Source: Rhizobium sp. R711
GTDB lineage: Bacteria > Pseudomonadota > Alphaproteobacteria > Rhizobiales > Rhizobiaceae
Length of the DNA: 64,000 nucleotides
Reading direction: 5' to 3'
Assembly: GCF_002211365.1 (NCBI RefSeq)
Contig: NZ_LOKZ01000012.1
Location: forward strand, 357,857-421,856
The notes under the pieces are model-generated. The model ran no database searches and was not told the DNA's origin. It saw only the letters and a list, made by a program, of their open reading frames with translations. The position numbers were made by a program, and so were the translations under genes. Below, piece by piece: positions 29,403 through 39,199 of this stretch; the first letter of the stretch is position 1; every line of letters begins with the position of its first letter.

Positions 29403-32400
29403 CGCCGGTTGCCTCTTCGCTTTCGGCAGCTGACCATTCGGACACGCGTGCCAGGTGATCGTAGTCGCCACCGAAGTCAAACTGTTGTGCCGGCACGAGC
29501 CGCGAGGTGAAGCCCTTCTCGCCCGACTGTAGAAGCGACACGAACTTTACTAATTGGTCGATCGAGTCCGCGGCCAGATCCATCGCCGACTTCGCCTTGT
29601 CGCTCCTGGCCGATGTCTCGTTGTTGACCTTATCGACGTCGAATCGATTTCCCGGCCGCAAACGCACATAGAGAAGATCCTGTGGAACCAGACTACCCAC
29701 ATCCCGGAAGGCGCCGGCGTTGAGCGCGGCCGCCTCAAGCGCCAACTGGGGATCGAGAAGTGCACGTGCCTGAGCCGGCGAGGGATTATGCCCAGTCTTG
29801 TAATCGATGATGTCCGCAGTGCCTGTTCCTGTGATATCGATCCGGTCGGCGACGCCGCTGAGCCGGATATTGATGGGCTCCAACTCGACACCGCCACGCA
29901 CCTCTGTCAGCGTTCTTCGAATGCCTGGCTGTCGCTCCGCCTCCCACTCAAGAAACGAGCGGGCAACTTCCCGGAAACGCGGACGCCAAACTGCATCAAT
30001 GTGCGCGGGGAGCTGCTCCGTATCGAAAAGCTCGGTCAGAATAATCTCCATCGCCGTTTCCGCTGCGCGTGTTCCGGCGACGTGGCCTTCGCGTACGAAG
30101 CGGTCGATGATCTTGTGATAGAGCGTTCCGCGCTCTGCGGCGCCAGGATCTCGGTTGAACGGCGCGACGGGATCAAGCCGCAGAACGCGGCGCGCATAGA
30201 TCGCATAAGGGTCGCGGCGCAAGCGCCCGACTTCACTGAACGAGTACGACTTCGGCTGCATCTCCCGCGGCGGCGTCGGACTTGGACGCTGCGCGGGCGC
30301 CTGTCGGTCGCCTTGGTCAACCAGGTTTGCCCAGTGCACAAAGCTGTCACCGCGGCTTTTGAGTTCGGCTTCGAACGCCTTACCGCCCAAGGCAAGCAGT
30401 CGTTGCAGCCAGCGCGACGCGACCGTCGGCGTCGAACCTTGTCTGAGGGCGCGCGAGTAGATGAGATGACGCGTCCCATTCGCCATTTCAAAATCGTGAG
30501 CCAGTTGGCCGATTCGCCGCTCCGGTGGCTCCAGGCCAATCTCCGTCTTCATCGTGCGGGAGACGAAGGGATTGTTGGACGTCTGACCCGGCCACGATCC
30601 TTCGTTCAGCCCTCCAAGGATGAGCGTGTCCACACTCTGGAGGCGCGCTTCCAGCGTGCCGAAGATGAACAGTCTTGGATGGCTCAGCGCCCGTGGTTTT
30701 GCCGCCTGTCCCGCCAAGAGTGCCGTGACGATATCGATCCACTGCGGACCGTTGGCGTCGATCTGCCCTTCGGTTTCGATGACTTCGCCGAGTATTGAGG
30801 CCAGCGTGTCACCGGCCTCGCCCGACCATAGCCCGGCAAGGTCGCCACGCTCGTCGCTCGCTACCGCCTCCAGCGCGCGCCCGGTGCGTCTTGCCCAGTC
30901 GGAAAGCGCGAAGCTGGTCGTCAGGCCACGTTCTTCGGGCAGGCTTCTGACAAGCGCGGATGCCAGCGGTTCGGTGGCCGCGGCAACCCGGCGGGCAAGC
31001 TCCCGCGCACGGTCGATGGCATCGGCGGGGAGCGCTTTGCGCCATTGCGGCGCATGGCGATCCAAAGCCTGCTCCAACAACTGTTGCTCGAGAAGCGGCT
31101 CCAGTGCGGCGATGTCGACGTCGGCGACGCCACCGCGCAGCGCCAGAAGCTCAAGTGCCGTTACCGCCTGGACAAGCGCGCTGCGCTCCAGCCCGAAGTG
31201 TGCCAGCGGATGCTTGAGCAAGCCCACGATGGCGACAGGATCGCCCGGGCGAAGCGTTGCCTCGAGCAGCAGTTGCAGCAATGTTCCCTGCGGTGTCGCT
31301 GACAGGGGGGTGCCAGCGGAATCGTCGGCAACGATGCCGAAGCGTGACAATTCCGTGGTTACGCGGCGCGCCAGATTTCGATCAGGTGTGATCAATGCCG
31401 CGCGGCTCTCGCCGTCCTTGCCGGGGCGTTCGAGCGCCAGGCGGAGCGCGATGGCGATGGCAGTGGCCTCCTCTCGTTCATTGCCCGCTTCGATCAGCGA
31501 GACGTCCGCGAATGCCGAAGAAATGGCCGTATCGGACAGGCCCGCCTTCCACGTGCCCCAATCACTGGTGGCTTCGGCCGGCGAGAGCGCATGCGAGAGG
31601 ATTTCACTGCGCTGCCGCAAGTCCTCGGCTGGCTCCGCCAGCGGCATCACGTCGTCGCGAGTAAGGTTCAGTCGCTTCAGCAGTTGAGCGAGGCCATATT
31701 GCGAGTGGCTGCGGCTTGCCGGATCCGCCAGCTGATCTTTCCGATCTTCCGGCGCCACCAATCGCCAATGCCTTTTGGACATGCCGAGGTCGAGACCCGG
31801 CAGCACGATGACGCCATCCTGAAGACTGGCCACCGCCGCAATCAGGTCGGCTGTCGCAGGCACCGAGCCCGTCGATCCAGCAATGATGATGGGTCCCATC
31901 GGGGGGACTGTCGCAAAGCGATTTGCTTCCGCACGAAGGATAGCGTTGCGGTGCCTCGCGGGAGACGACTTGCCGAGCTCGTTCAATCTTTCGGGCCAAA
32001 AAGCACTGGCGATCTGCAGGAATTCGGCGGTCAGCTGCCACCAGAGCGCATAGTCTTTCGCGTTCAGGCAAGACAGTTCGCTCCAATCCCGATCTTCGGT
32101 CTCGATGGCGTCGATTAATTCCGCAAGATTGCGCGCAAGCCAAATGGCATCGGCAGGGCTCGCGGGCGCGACGAGTGGCGAATCGGAATGGATGCTGCGG
32201 ACGATCTCCGGCAGTTTGTTTCGCCAGGCAAGGATGAGGCGTGCGAGCTCGAGCAGACGGGCGGTGTTCGATAGCGGCTGCGCGAGATCCAAAGTCGCCG
32301 GCAGGGCTTCATCGAAATACCCGCTGTCGTCGTCTGTTTCGCCAAGCGGCCGGATGACCGGCAAAATTGCCGATCGGCCGCCAAGAAGGTCGACGAACTC

Positions 32401-32589
32401 GGAGCGGAGCACGCGTGCAGCGCGCCTCGTCGGCAGATAGATGGTCATCTTTGAAAGCGACAGAGGGTCGTCGGGATCATACCTGAAACGGCGCGTCAGC
32501 CTGCCGTCACAGAGGCTTTCGGCAAGGGTCTTCAGGAAGGGAAGCCCTGCTGGGATGGTCAAAACCCTCGGCCGGTGCTGCTCGACCAT
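29395..32589 (-). CDS. addB: double-strand break repair protein AddB
   Basis: Partner of AddA. 1064 residues of the alphaproteobacterial AddB type. The N-terminal region has RVLTIPAGLPFLKTLAESL and IYLPTRRAARVLRSEF, a degenerate helicase core lies in the middle (LDLGMSKRHW, LGGLNEGSWPGQ, PERRIGQLAHDF), and a C-terminal nuclease domain has LSGVADRIDITG with IIDYKTGHNPS. No canonical Walker A is seen in the first 100 residues, consistent with the alphaproteobacterial form. It is 3 bp from the nucleotidyltransferase gene upstream and overlaps addA downstream. Confidence 0.95.
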   Translation of the reverse strand: MVEQHRPRVLTIPAGLPFLKTLAESLCDGRLTRRFRYDPDDPLSLSKMTIYLPTRRAARVLRSEFVDLLGGRSAILPVIRPLGETDDDSGYFDEALPATLDLAQPLSNTARLLELARLILAWRNKLPEIVRSIHSDSPLVAPASPADAIWLARNLAELIDAIETEDRDWSELSCLNAKDYALWWQLTAEFLQIASAFWPERLNELGKSSPARHRNAILRAEANRFATVPPMGPIIIAGSTGSVPATADLIAAVASLQDGVIVLPGLDLGMSKRHWRLVAPEDRKDQLADPASRSHSQYGLAQLLKRLNLTRDDVMPLAEPAEDLRQRSEILSHALSPAEATSDWGTWKAGLSDTAISSAFADVSLIEAGNEREEATAIAIALRLALERPGKDGESRAALITPDRNLARRVTTELSRFGIVADDSAGTPLSATPQGTLLQLLLEATLRPGDPVAIVGLLKHPLAHFGLERSALVQAVTALELLALRGGVADVDIAALEPLLEQQLLEQALDRHAPQWRKALPADAIDRARELARRVAAATEPLASALVRSLPEERGLTTSFALSDWARRTGRALEAVASDERGDLAGLWSGEAGDTLASILGEVIETEGQIDANGPQWIDIVTALLAGQAAKPRALSHPRLFIFGTLEARLQSVDTLILGGLNEGSWPGQTSNNPFVSRTMKTEIGLEPPERRIGQLAHDFEMANGTRHLIYSRALRQGSTPTVASRWLQRLLALGGKAFEAELKSRGDSFVHWANLVDQGDRQAPAQRPSPTPPREMQPKSYSFSEVGRLRRDPYAIYARRVLRLDPVAPFNRDPGAAERGTLYHKIIDRFVREGHVAGTRAAETAMEIILTELFDTEQLPAHIDAVWRPRFREVARSFLEWEAERQPGIRRTLTEVRGGVELEPINIRLSGVADRIDITGTGTADIIDYKTGHNPSPAQARALLDPQLALEAAALNAGAFRDVGSLVPQDLLYVRLRPGNRFDVDKVNNETSARSDKAKSAMDLAADSIDQLVKFVSLLQSGEKGFTSRLVPAQQFDFGGDYDHLARVSEWSAAESEEATGDE

Positions 32590-32592
32590 CGG

Positions 32593-33324
32593 TCATGCAA
32601 ACGTCCGGTATCGCCGGATCGTTTCCTCCGCTTCACCGATCGCCTCGGGCGTGCCGACCGTAAGCCAGTGTCCTTCGAGCACTGTGCCGTAAAGCCGTCC
32701 CCGGGAGATCGCCTTGTCGAAATAGAGATTGAGGTTGAATGGCTCGGTCGGAGCGTCATCGAGGAACGATGTGTCCATGGCGATCGCGCCGGCATAGACG
32801 ACCGGGCCGGGGCCGGATTCGGCAAAGCGCGTCAACCGGCCATCCCCGGCCATATTGAAATCGTTCTTGCCGTTATGCCCGGTGGTATCTTCCAACTTTA
32901 CACAGAGCATGGCCATGTCCATACTTTGTGGCTGGAAGAATCCGGCTAAGCGTGTCAGATTGCTTGGAACGCCCAGACGCTCTCCGATCCAGAAAAGGTC
33001 GGCATTCGTAACGAACACCTTGCCGGGCGCAAGCAGCTTCAGCCCCTTTGCAAGCCCGCCGCCGTTGTTCATCAGTTTCTCGCGTTCGTCGGAAACAATG
33101 ATCTCGAGGTCTTTGTAGGAAGCCAGGTGGGCCAGCATCTGGTCGGCGTGGTGATGAACATTGACCACGACACGTTCCACGCCGGCCTCCGCAAGCGAAT
33201 CCAGCGCGTAATCAATCATCGCCTTACCGTCGATCTTCACGAGCGGTTTCGGGATGGTGTCGGTGATTGGCCGCATGCGGGTTCCAAGACCTGCAGCAAG
33301 GACCATGGCTTGCTTGATGCTCAT
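32593..33324 (-). CDS. nucleotidyltransferase, MurU-like (N-acetylmuramate-1-phosphate uridylyltransferase candidate)
   Basis: 243 residues with the sugar-nucleotide transferase signature MVLAAGLGTRMRPITD, then IPKPLVKIDGKAMIDYAL, FVTNADLFW (metal-binding Asp) and GHWLTVGTPEAI. The enzyme next door is an AmgK-type sugar kinase. AmgK plus MurU turn recycled N-acetylmuramic acid into UDP-MurNAc in pseudomonads and Caulobacter (family knowledge). Context therefore favours MurU over mannose-1-phosphate guanylyltransferase, but activity is inferred. It lies 13 bp after tsaE-amgK and 3 bp before addB. Confidence 0.88.
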   Translation of the reverse strand: MSIKQAMVLAAGLGTRMRPITDTIPKPLVKIDGKAMIDYALDSLAEAGVERVVVNVHHHADQMLAHLASYKDLEIIVSDEREKLMNNGGGLAKGLKLLAPGKVFVTNADLFWIGERLGVPSNLTRLAGFFQPQSMDMAMLCVKLEDTTGHNGKNDFNMAGDGRLTRFAESGPGPVVYAGAIAMDTSFLDDAPTEPFNLNLYFDKAISRGRLYGTVLEGHWLTVGTPEAIGEAEETIRRYRTFA

Positions 33325-33337
33325 TTGATCCGAGAAA

Positions 33338-34849
33338 TTATGATTCGCTTGGCACTATTCCAGCCCTTACGAGCCAGTCGCGCAAGGGGGCAAGCGCTTC
33401 GTGTTCTAACGCAACGGAAAGATAGGCGAGCGTGCGCGGCATATGCTTCATATAGCCCGGCTTTCCGTCCCTTTGCATCAGGCGAACCCATAGCCCGGCA
33501 AGCTTGCAGTTGCGTTGTGCCGACATGATGGCCCAACTCTTCAGGAAGCGAGCCTCGTCGAAGCCGCCTTGTGCTCTGCGTAGCGTCAGATAGTCGTCCA
33601 TCAATTGCTGGAAGAGATCGGCTGCGATCGTGACGCGCGCGTCCTGCGCGATCGACGCGAGGTCGTAGGCAGTGGGGCCGATCATCGCATCTTGGAAATC
33701 GATCAGTCCGACGCGTGCAATCCCCGCCTCATTCTCTCGCCAGATGATATTCGGTGAGTGAAAATCACGAAGGAGAAGCCCTTTTTCGGAGGTCTCCAAT
33801 TCGTCGATCAGACCATCCCAGATGGCGAGGTATTCATCGCGCTCCGCGTCACTGGCAGCAGTACCCCCACGCTTCCAGGGGAGATGCCAGTCGAGAACGA
33901 GGCGCACTTCCATCTTCATCGCCGTTCGGTCGAAATCCGGGATGTGGTGGACATGGCTATCCGTCACGCGGATGTCCTGCGGGATCGCCAGCGAGTGGAG
34001 ATGCGCCAGGCAGGCGACGCTTGCCCGGTAACGATCGGCCATAGGCAGGCCCTGCACGTCCAGAACGCCGTCGACGCCAAGGTCCTCCAGCAGCAGAATG
34101 CCTTGGTCGTAGTCGACCCGGTAGACCTCCGGTGCTGCAAAGCCCTCCTGCCGGAGCGCATTTGCAATGGCGACAAAGGGATAGGCATTCTCTGCAAGAT
34201 GCGCGACCTTCGGATATGGCTTGCCGTCCAGAACCGGGGGCCCTTCCGGCAGCGGCGGCCAATCCATCAGAATGCGGCGCTTTCCATCACCGGGATAAAC
34301 GGCCTCGTAGGCGCGGAGAGATGCATCACCGGTAAGGAAACGACGTTTCGCAAAGGGATATCCCGCGGCATCGAGGAAATCGCGGATCGCGAGGACGCGA
34401 CGGATTCGGGCAGCCTGCTTGTCCGGCGCCGCAATGGTCACCTGCCGACCTTGGCCCTCGTGCTCCAGCTTCAGTGCAATCCGGTCTGCCGGCAGCTCGT
34501 CGCTCGCCATCTCTGGCCACTCCACCAGACAGATGCCGTCCTGGAGAGCCTCGTCGAAGCCAAGTTCGGTCAGTTCGGCCGGATCTCCGAGGCGGTAGAG
34601 ATCGAAATGCGCGACTGGTATGCGCAGGTTATAGCTTTGCACCAGGGTGAAGGTGGGGCTTGGCACCTCAAGATCGTCGTCATCAGCCATCGCGCGCAGA
34701 AACGCGCGGGCAAGTGAAGATTTTCCGGCGCCGAGGTCACCCGAAAGCGCAAGGCAATCACCTTGCCTCAGTGCCAGCGCAAGATCCTCCCCAAAGCGGG
34801 TTGTTTCCGCCTCATCCTTTAGGAAGAGGGAAATGACAGGAGTCATCAT
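33338..34849 (-). CDS. tsaE: fusion of tRNA t6A ATPase TsaE and AmgK-type sugar phosphotransferase
   Basis: 503 residues with two domains. Residues 1-150 are TsaE (ATPase for threonylcarbamoyladenosine at tRNA position 37): Walker A GDLGAGKS (37-44), PSPTFTLVQSY, HFDLYRL and LVEWPE. Residues 165-503 are an aminoglycoside-phosphotransferase-type kinase like AmgK (anomeric MurNAc/GlcNAc kinase): FLTGDASLRAY (171-181), LLLEDLG, catalytic-loop RDFHSPN (361-367) and metal-binding IDFQD (383-387). The open frame has no stop between the domains. Two ATGs (34849, 34846) overlap the divL stop. The frame extends upstream, but that part is antisense-like sequence within divL. Confidence 0.93.
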   Translation of the reverse strand: MMTPVISLFLKDEAETTRFGEDLALALRQGDCLALSGDLGAGKSSLARAFLRAMADDDDLEVPSPTFTLVQSYNLRIPVAHFDLYRLGDPAELTELGFDEALQDGICLVEWPEMASDELPADRIALKLEHEGQGRQVTIAAPDKQAARIRRVLAIRDFLDAAGYPFAKRRFLTGDASLRAYEAVYPGDGKRRILMDWPPLPEGPPVLDGKPYPKVAHLAENAYPFVAIANALRQEGFAAPEVYRVDYDQGILLLEDLGVDGVLDVQGLPMADRYRASVACLAHLHSLAIPQDIRVTDSHVHHIPDFDRTAMKMEVRLVLDWHLPWKRGGTAASDAERDEYLAIWDGLIDELETSEKGLLLRDFHSPNIIWRENEAGIARVGLIDFQDAMIGPTAYDLASIAQDARVTIAADLFQQLMDDYLTLRRAQGGFDEARFLKSWAIMSAQRNCKLAGLWVRLMQRDGKPGYMKHMPRTLAYLSVALEHEALAPLRDWLVRAGIVPSES

Positions 34850-37428
34850 TCGGCTGCGACGGACGTCGGGAGATCGATCGAAGGAATCCGGCAGGTCACG
34901 ATCGTGCCCTTGCCTGGTTGACTGTCGATGGTGACCGTCCCGTGGTGGAGACTGACGAAGCTGTCGACGATCGAGAGCCCGAGTCCTGCGCCGCCCCTCT
35001 TGCCACTCTTTGCACCGGTGGCGAATCGGTCGAACACGTTGGCGATCATGTCCTGCGAAATACCTGGGCCACGATCGCTGACGGAGAAGACAAAATCTGT
35101 CCCGTCGCGCCGGCATTCCAGCGCGATTGATGAGCCTTCCGGAGAGAAGTTGGCGGCGTTGGAAAGCAGCTTTACGAGGATCTGCTTCAGTCTTTGCGGG
35201 TCAGCAATGATCGAGCCCAGATGCGCCGGGGCGGTAATCTTAAGCGTCACGCCGCTTTCCTGCAGCCTGTCAGCAATCTGCATCGATACGTCGTCGAGCA
35301 GGTCGCCGAGATCGATCGGCGAGTAATTCAGGTGCATGATCCCGGCGTCGACTGTGGCAAGATCGAGGATATCGTTGACCAGCGTCAGAAGGACGGAAGA
35401 CGAGGTCGAAATGTGATCGATATACTCTGCCTGCCGGTCGTTCAGTGGTCCGAGTCCGGGCGTGCGCAGCAGATCGGTGAAGCCGATGATGTTGGTCAGT
35501 GGCGAGCGCAGTTCGTAGGAGACATGCTGGACGAAGTCGTTCTTGAGTTCGTCCGCCTTGCGTAGCGCTTCGTTCTTTTCCGTCAACGCGCGCTCGGCGC
35601 GAACGCTGTCGGTCATGTTGACGAAGGTCAACATCGTCTGTGCATTCGGCAACGGAATGACAGCGTAGTCAAGCACGAGACCCGAGAACAACTCGAGCGT
35701 TCCCTGGCTGGAGCGGCGCTCGTCGTCAAAGCTGGTGATCAACTCGGCGAAGGTCTTCCATCCGTCTGGACGGTCATAGGATTGAGAGCATGCATCGCCA
35801 AGGGCGCGGATATGCGTGCCGGGCTTCGCCTCAGCCTCGGTGATTCCCCAGAGCGCACGGAAGGCGGGATTCGAGAGGCGAATGCGTCCGTCTGGCCCAA
35901 AGACGGCAACACCCTCCGAGAGATGGTCGATCGTCTCGCCTTGAACCTTGAGAAGCGTGTTGTAGCGTGTCTCAAGATCGACCTGCTCGGTCAGGTTCTC
36001 GAACACCCAGGTGGCGCCGCCCTGCGGATGCGCTGTTGCGAAAACCCGCAGCGTCTGGCCGTTCGGCAAGTGCCAAAGGTCCGATTGGGTATCGAGCGCG
36101 CGGTAGACCGAAAGCGCGGCTTCCTTCCAGGATTTCCAGTTCAGCTGATCCGGCAGCTTTTTCGCAGCTCGTAGCCGCTCCAGCAGTTCGGCGTTGTCGG
36201 GCCGGCTCTCGAGGAAAGTGATATCGAGCTCCCAGAGCGAGACGAACGCCTGATTGTAGAACTGCAGCCGCCGGTCGCCGCCGAAGATCGCCACTGGGGT
36301 CGCGAGATGATCAAGGGTCTCGGCGTGGCTCTTCAATGTTCGCTCGAGCTCCGCGCGAACGGCTTCGATGCCGGAAACATCGACGGCTATGCCGGCTGAG
36401 CCGCTTGGGACTTTGACATCGACAACATCGAAGAAAGTGCGGTTGCCGCGCACTACGGTCGAAATCTTGTCGTGGAAAGGCGACTCGGTGGTGGCGGCAG
36501 CGCGGATTCGCTCGCGGGCAACGGTCGTCAGAAATTCCCGGCCCTCACCGATCGCTTGCGCCGGCGTGGTTGCTTCGACGGCTTCGCCGTAGGCATGGTT
36601 GACCCAGGTCAGCCGGCCTTCGCTATCACGCTGCCATGCCGGCAGATCGATTGCATCGAGCATGCTCTGAAACGCCGAGATGGACGACAGCAGTCTGTCC
36701 CGCTCGATCTTAAGCTCGGCAAGCTCGGCTCGGAGATTGTTCAGCGCCACGAACCGGACAAATGCGCGACCGCCGGAAACCCGCCCCTGTGCTTCAAGAA
36801 TTTCCTCGCGATGGGTTTCAACGACCATGTCGAAGCTATGAGCTGAGCCGCGCAGGCGATCGATCGCGCGCTCGAGCTCGGATGCGGAGCGCGACTTGAG
36901 CCACAGCCCAAAAGCAAGGAATTCGCTGTCTTGTGGCGCGCCGGTTTCCGCCGGCAGCTGACCAATAAGCTCAGGGCGCTCATTGCCATCCCAGATAACG
37001 ATGCGGCGATTCTTGTCGGCGATCAGCGCCTGATATTGCGAGATGCGTTGTTGTGCGTCCGAGAGTGCCGAGCGGATTTCGCGGCTCTCGCTTTCGAGGT
37101 TGCCGCGCTGACGTACAACCCAGAGGGTTGAAAGCAGCGCGGCGGAGATCACACCGATCACGACCGAGAGACCGACCACCTGCGACGATGTGAAAAGATG
37201 CGCAGATGCGACAGCCTCAGCTTCGACCTGTGCGAAAACCGGCGGCGCAACCGATGCGATTGCGGTGCCCGCAGCAAAAATCCGTGCGACACGAGCCAGT
37301 ATTCCTGGCTTCTCGGCGATGGTCTTTGAGTTGCCGACAGGTTTCCGTTCACCTGGATAAAGCGGGCAGGAGTCAGCGTGAGCGCCATCCTCCGCCTGTT
37401 CCACCAGGCTGTGCATCATTTCCGACAT
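34846..37428 (-). CDS. divL: DivL-like PAS-domain kinase with tyrosine at the phosphorylation site
   Basis: 860 residues. A hydrophobic segment at about 44-65 may be a signal-like helix and a clear transmembrane helix lies at about 80-104. Several PAS-like domains (around 250-600) follow with LDHLATPVAIFGGDRRLQFYN and IDHLSEGVAVFGPDGRIR, then a HisKA-like helix and an HATPase domain with DRGPGISQ and GGAGLGLSIV. The H-box reads HVSYELRSPLTNI: Tyr (about 638) replaces the phospho-accepting His. That is the hallmark of Caulobacter DivL, which controls CckA-CtrA cell-cycle signalling with DivK. The assignment rests on this motif and overall layout. It is the first gene of the leftward run to addA. 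Confidence 0.9.
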   Translation of the reverse strand: MSEMMHSLVEQAEDGAHADSCPLYPGERKPVGNSKTIAEKPGILARVARIFAAGTAIASVAPPVFAQVEAEAVASAHLFTSSQVVGLSVVIGVISAALLSTLWVVRQRGNLESESREIRSALSDAQQRISQYQALIADKNRRIVIWDGNERPELIGQLPAETGAPQDSEFLAFGLWLKSRSASELERAIDRLRGSAHSFDMVVETHREEILEAQGRVSGGRAFVRFVALNNLRAELAELKIERDRLLSSISAFQSMLDAIDLPAWQRDSEGRLTWVNHAYGEAVEATTPAQAIGEGREFLTTVARERIRAAATTESPFHDKISTVVRGNRTFFDVVDVKVPSGSAGIAVDVSGIEAVRAELERTLKSHAETLDHLATPVAIFGGDRRLQFYNQAFVSLWELDITFLESRPDNAELLERLRAAKKLPDQLNWKSWKEAALSVYRALDTQSDLWHLPNGQTLRVFATAHPQGGATWVFENLTEQVDLETRYNTLLKVQGETIDHLSEGVAVFGPDGRIRLSNPAFRALWGITEAEAKPGTHIRALGDACSQSYDRPDGWKTFAELITSFDDERRSSQGTLELFSGLVLDYAVIPLPNAQTMLTFVNMTDSVRAERALTEKNEALRKADELKNDFVQHVSYELRSPLTNIIGFTDLLRTPGLGPLNDRQAEYIDHISTSSSVLLTLVNDILDLATVDAGIMHLNYSPIDLGDLLDDVSMQIADRLQESGVTLKITAPAHLGSIIADPQRLKQILVKLLSNAANFSPEGSSIALECRRDGTDFVFSVSDRGPGISQDMIANVFDRFATGAKSGKRGGAGLGLSIVDSFVSLHHGTVTIDSQPGKGTIVTCRIPSIDLPTSVAAE

Positions 37429-37564
37429 GCGCGGTATGTCTCCGTCCTTTAATGTGCCGCATCACGACAAGACATCCCATTTTCGAAGCAAACGGACACG
37501 TCCGTGGCCACGAATCGAGTGTTAAAACAATACTTCGGAAGGGAATCGGCGGGAAGATGTGTGT

Positions 37565-37603
37565 CAAAAAATAAGGGCGCCGCATTTGTCAATGCGGAGC
37601 CCT
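37565..37603 (-). terminator. ahcY intrinsic terminator
   Basis: On the minus strand AGGGCTCCGCATT pairs with AATGCGGCGCCCTT (13-bp stem, one mismatch; plus-strand arms 37573-37586 and 37591-37603), followed by ATTTTTTG. Confidence 0.88.
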
Positions 37604-37631
37604 CTAGATGTTGTGGATATTGATCTGGCGA

Positions 37632-39032
37632 TTAATATCTGTAGTGGTCTGCCTTGAACGGACCCTGCGGCGTGACGCCGATATAGGCGGCCTGTTCTTC
37701 GGAAAGCTGCGTCAGCTTCACGCCGAGCTTGTCGAGATGCAGGCGTGCAACCTTCTCGTCGAGGTGCTTCGGCAGGATGTAGACCTGGTTCTGGTACTGA
37801 CCGGTCTTGGTGAACAGCTCGATCTGCGCCAGCGTCTGGTTGGTGAACGAAGCCGACATGACGAAGGACGGATGGCCAGTCGCGTTGCCGAGGTTGAGCA
37901 GGCGGCCTTCCGAGAGCAGGATGATGCGGTTGCCCTTCGGAAACTCGATCAGGTCGACCTGCGGCTTGATGTTGGTCCACTTCAGGTTACGCAGCGCTGC
38001 AACTTCGATTTCGTTGTCGAAGTGGCCGATGTTGCCGACGATCGCCATGTCCTTCATCTGACGCATGTGGTCGATGCGAATGACGTCCTTGTTGCCTGTC
38101 GTGGTGATGAAGATGTCGGCGGAAGACACGACGTCTTCCAGCGTGACGACTTCGAAACCGTCCATGGCAGCTTGAAGCGCGCAGATCGGATCGACTTCCG
38201 TCACCTTGACGCGGGCACCAGCACCCTGAAGCGAAGCGGCCGAGCCCTTGCCAACGTCACCATATCCGCAGACGACAGCGACCTTGCCGGCCATCATGAC
38301 GTCCGTGCCACGGCGGATGCCGTCGACCAGTGATTCCTTGCAGCCGTACTTGTTGTCGAACTTCGACTTGGTTACCGAGTCGTTGACGTTGATCGCCGGG
38401 AAGGGAAGGAGGCCCTTCTGGCTCAACTGGTACAGACGGCTCACGCCGGTCGTGGTTTCTTCGGTTACGCCCTTGATCGCGTCGCGCTGCTTGGTGAACC
38501 AGCCCGGCGAAGCGGCAAGACGCTTCTTGATCTGTGCGAAAAGGATTTCTTCTTCTTCGGAATGCGGCTTGGAGAGCACGTCCTCGCCGGCTTCGGCGCG
38601 GGCGCCGAGCAGGATGTACATGGTGGCGTCGCCGCCGTCATCGAGGATCATGTTGGAAAGACCGCCATCAGCCCACTGGAAGATCTTGTCGGTGTAAACC
38701 CAGTAGTCTTCCAGCGACTCGCCCTTGATGGCAAAAACCGGAACGCCGGACGCGGCGATGGCCGCGGCGGCGTGATCCTGCGTCGAGAAGATGTTGCACG
38801 AAGCCCAGCGGACTTCGGCGCCAAGTGCAACGAGCGTTTCGATGAGAACGGCCGTCTGGATCGTCATGTGCAGCGAGCCGGTTATGCGCGCGCCCTTCAG
38901 CGGCTTTGCTTCGCCGAATTCTGCGCGGCAGGCCATCAGGCCCGGCATCTCGGTTTCTGCGATCGTAATTTCCTTGCGGCCGAAGTCCGCGAGGCCGATG
39001 TCGGCGACGACATAATCTTTTTCAGTGCTCAT
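37632..39032 (-). CDS. ahcY: S-adenosyl-L-homocysteine hydrolase (adenosylhomocysteinase)
   Basis: Hydrolyses SAH to adenosine and homocysteine, relieving product inhibition of methylases. The 466 residues start [20 protein letters not shown] and include [19 protein letters not shown], the [11 protein letters not shown] lysine motif, NAD-binding [18 protein letters not shown], and the C-terminal FKADHYRY. The ATG at 39032 has GGAG seven bases upstream; a longer frame exists but lacks support. It has its own 167-bp upstream region with an inverted-repeat operator and a terminator behind it, so it is probably monocistronic. Confidence 0.98.
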   Translation of the reverse strand: MSTEKDYVVADIGLADFGRKEITIAETEMPGLMACRAEFGEAKPLKGARITGSLHMTIQTAVLIETLVALGAEVRWASCNIFSTQDHAAAAIAASGVPVFAIKGESLEDYWVYTDKIFQWADGGLSNMILDDGGDATMYILLGARAEAGEDVLSKPHSEEEEILFAQIKKRLAASPGWFTKQRDAIKGVTEETTTGVSRLYQLSQKGLLPFPAINVNDSVTKSKFDNKYGCKESLVDGIRRGTDVMMAGKVAVVCGYGDVGKGSAASLQGAGARVKVTEVDPICALQAAMDGFEVVTLEDVVSSADIFITTTGNKDVIRIDHMRQMKDMAIVGNIGHFDNEIEVAALRNLKWTNIKPQVDLIEFPKGNRIILLSEGRLLNLGNATGHPSFVMSASFTNQTLAQIELFTKTGQYQNQVYILPKHLDEKVARLHLDKLGVKLTQLSEEQAAYIGVTPQGPFKADHYRY

Positions 39033-39157
39033 TGGGTTCTCCAGGCTGAAAAGCGGCTCAAAATTCGAAAGCGCACGTGTATGCGCCGGATAGCGTCCAC
39101 GCGGCATGCGCGGCTATGCTGGCCGTTTAGCAGGCTTCTATGGCGAAGGCAATAATG

Positions 39158-39177
39158 ATATAAAGAAGTCTTTATAT
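39158..39177 (-). promoter_or_regulatory. candidate SahR-type operator upstream of ahcY
   Basis: Perfect inverted repeat ATATAAAG-AAGT-CTTTATAT (8-bp arms, 4-bp spacer) in the ahcY upstream region, 125 bp before the start. From memory, the ArsR-family SAH-responsive regulator SahR of Rhizobiales binds palindromes built on this ATAAAGA/TCTTTAT pattern. The sahR gene is not in the window. Confidence 0.6.
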
Positions 39178-39199
39178 GTTTATATGAGCCGAAGGGAGC

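Noticed and set aside
34850..35116. 89-codon extension of TsaE-AmgK into divL
   Set aside because: Arg-rich out-of-frame reading of the divL 3' end; the true start overlaps the divL stop.
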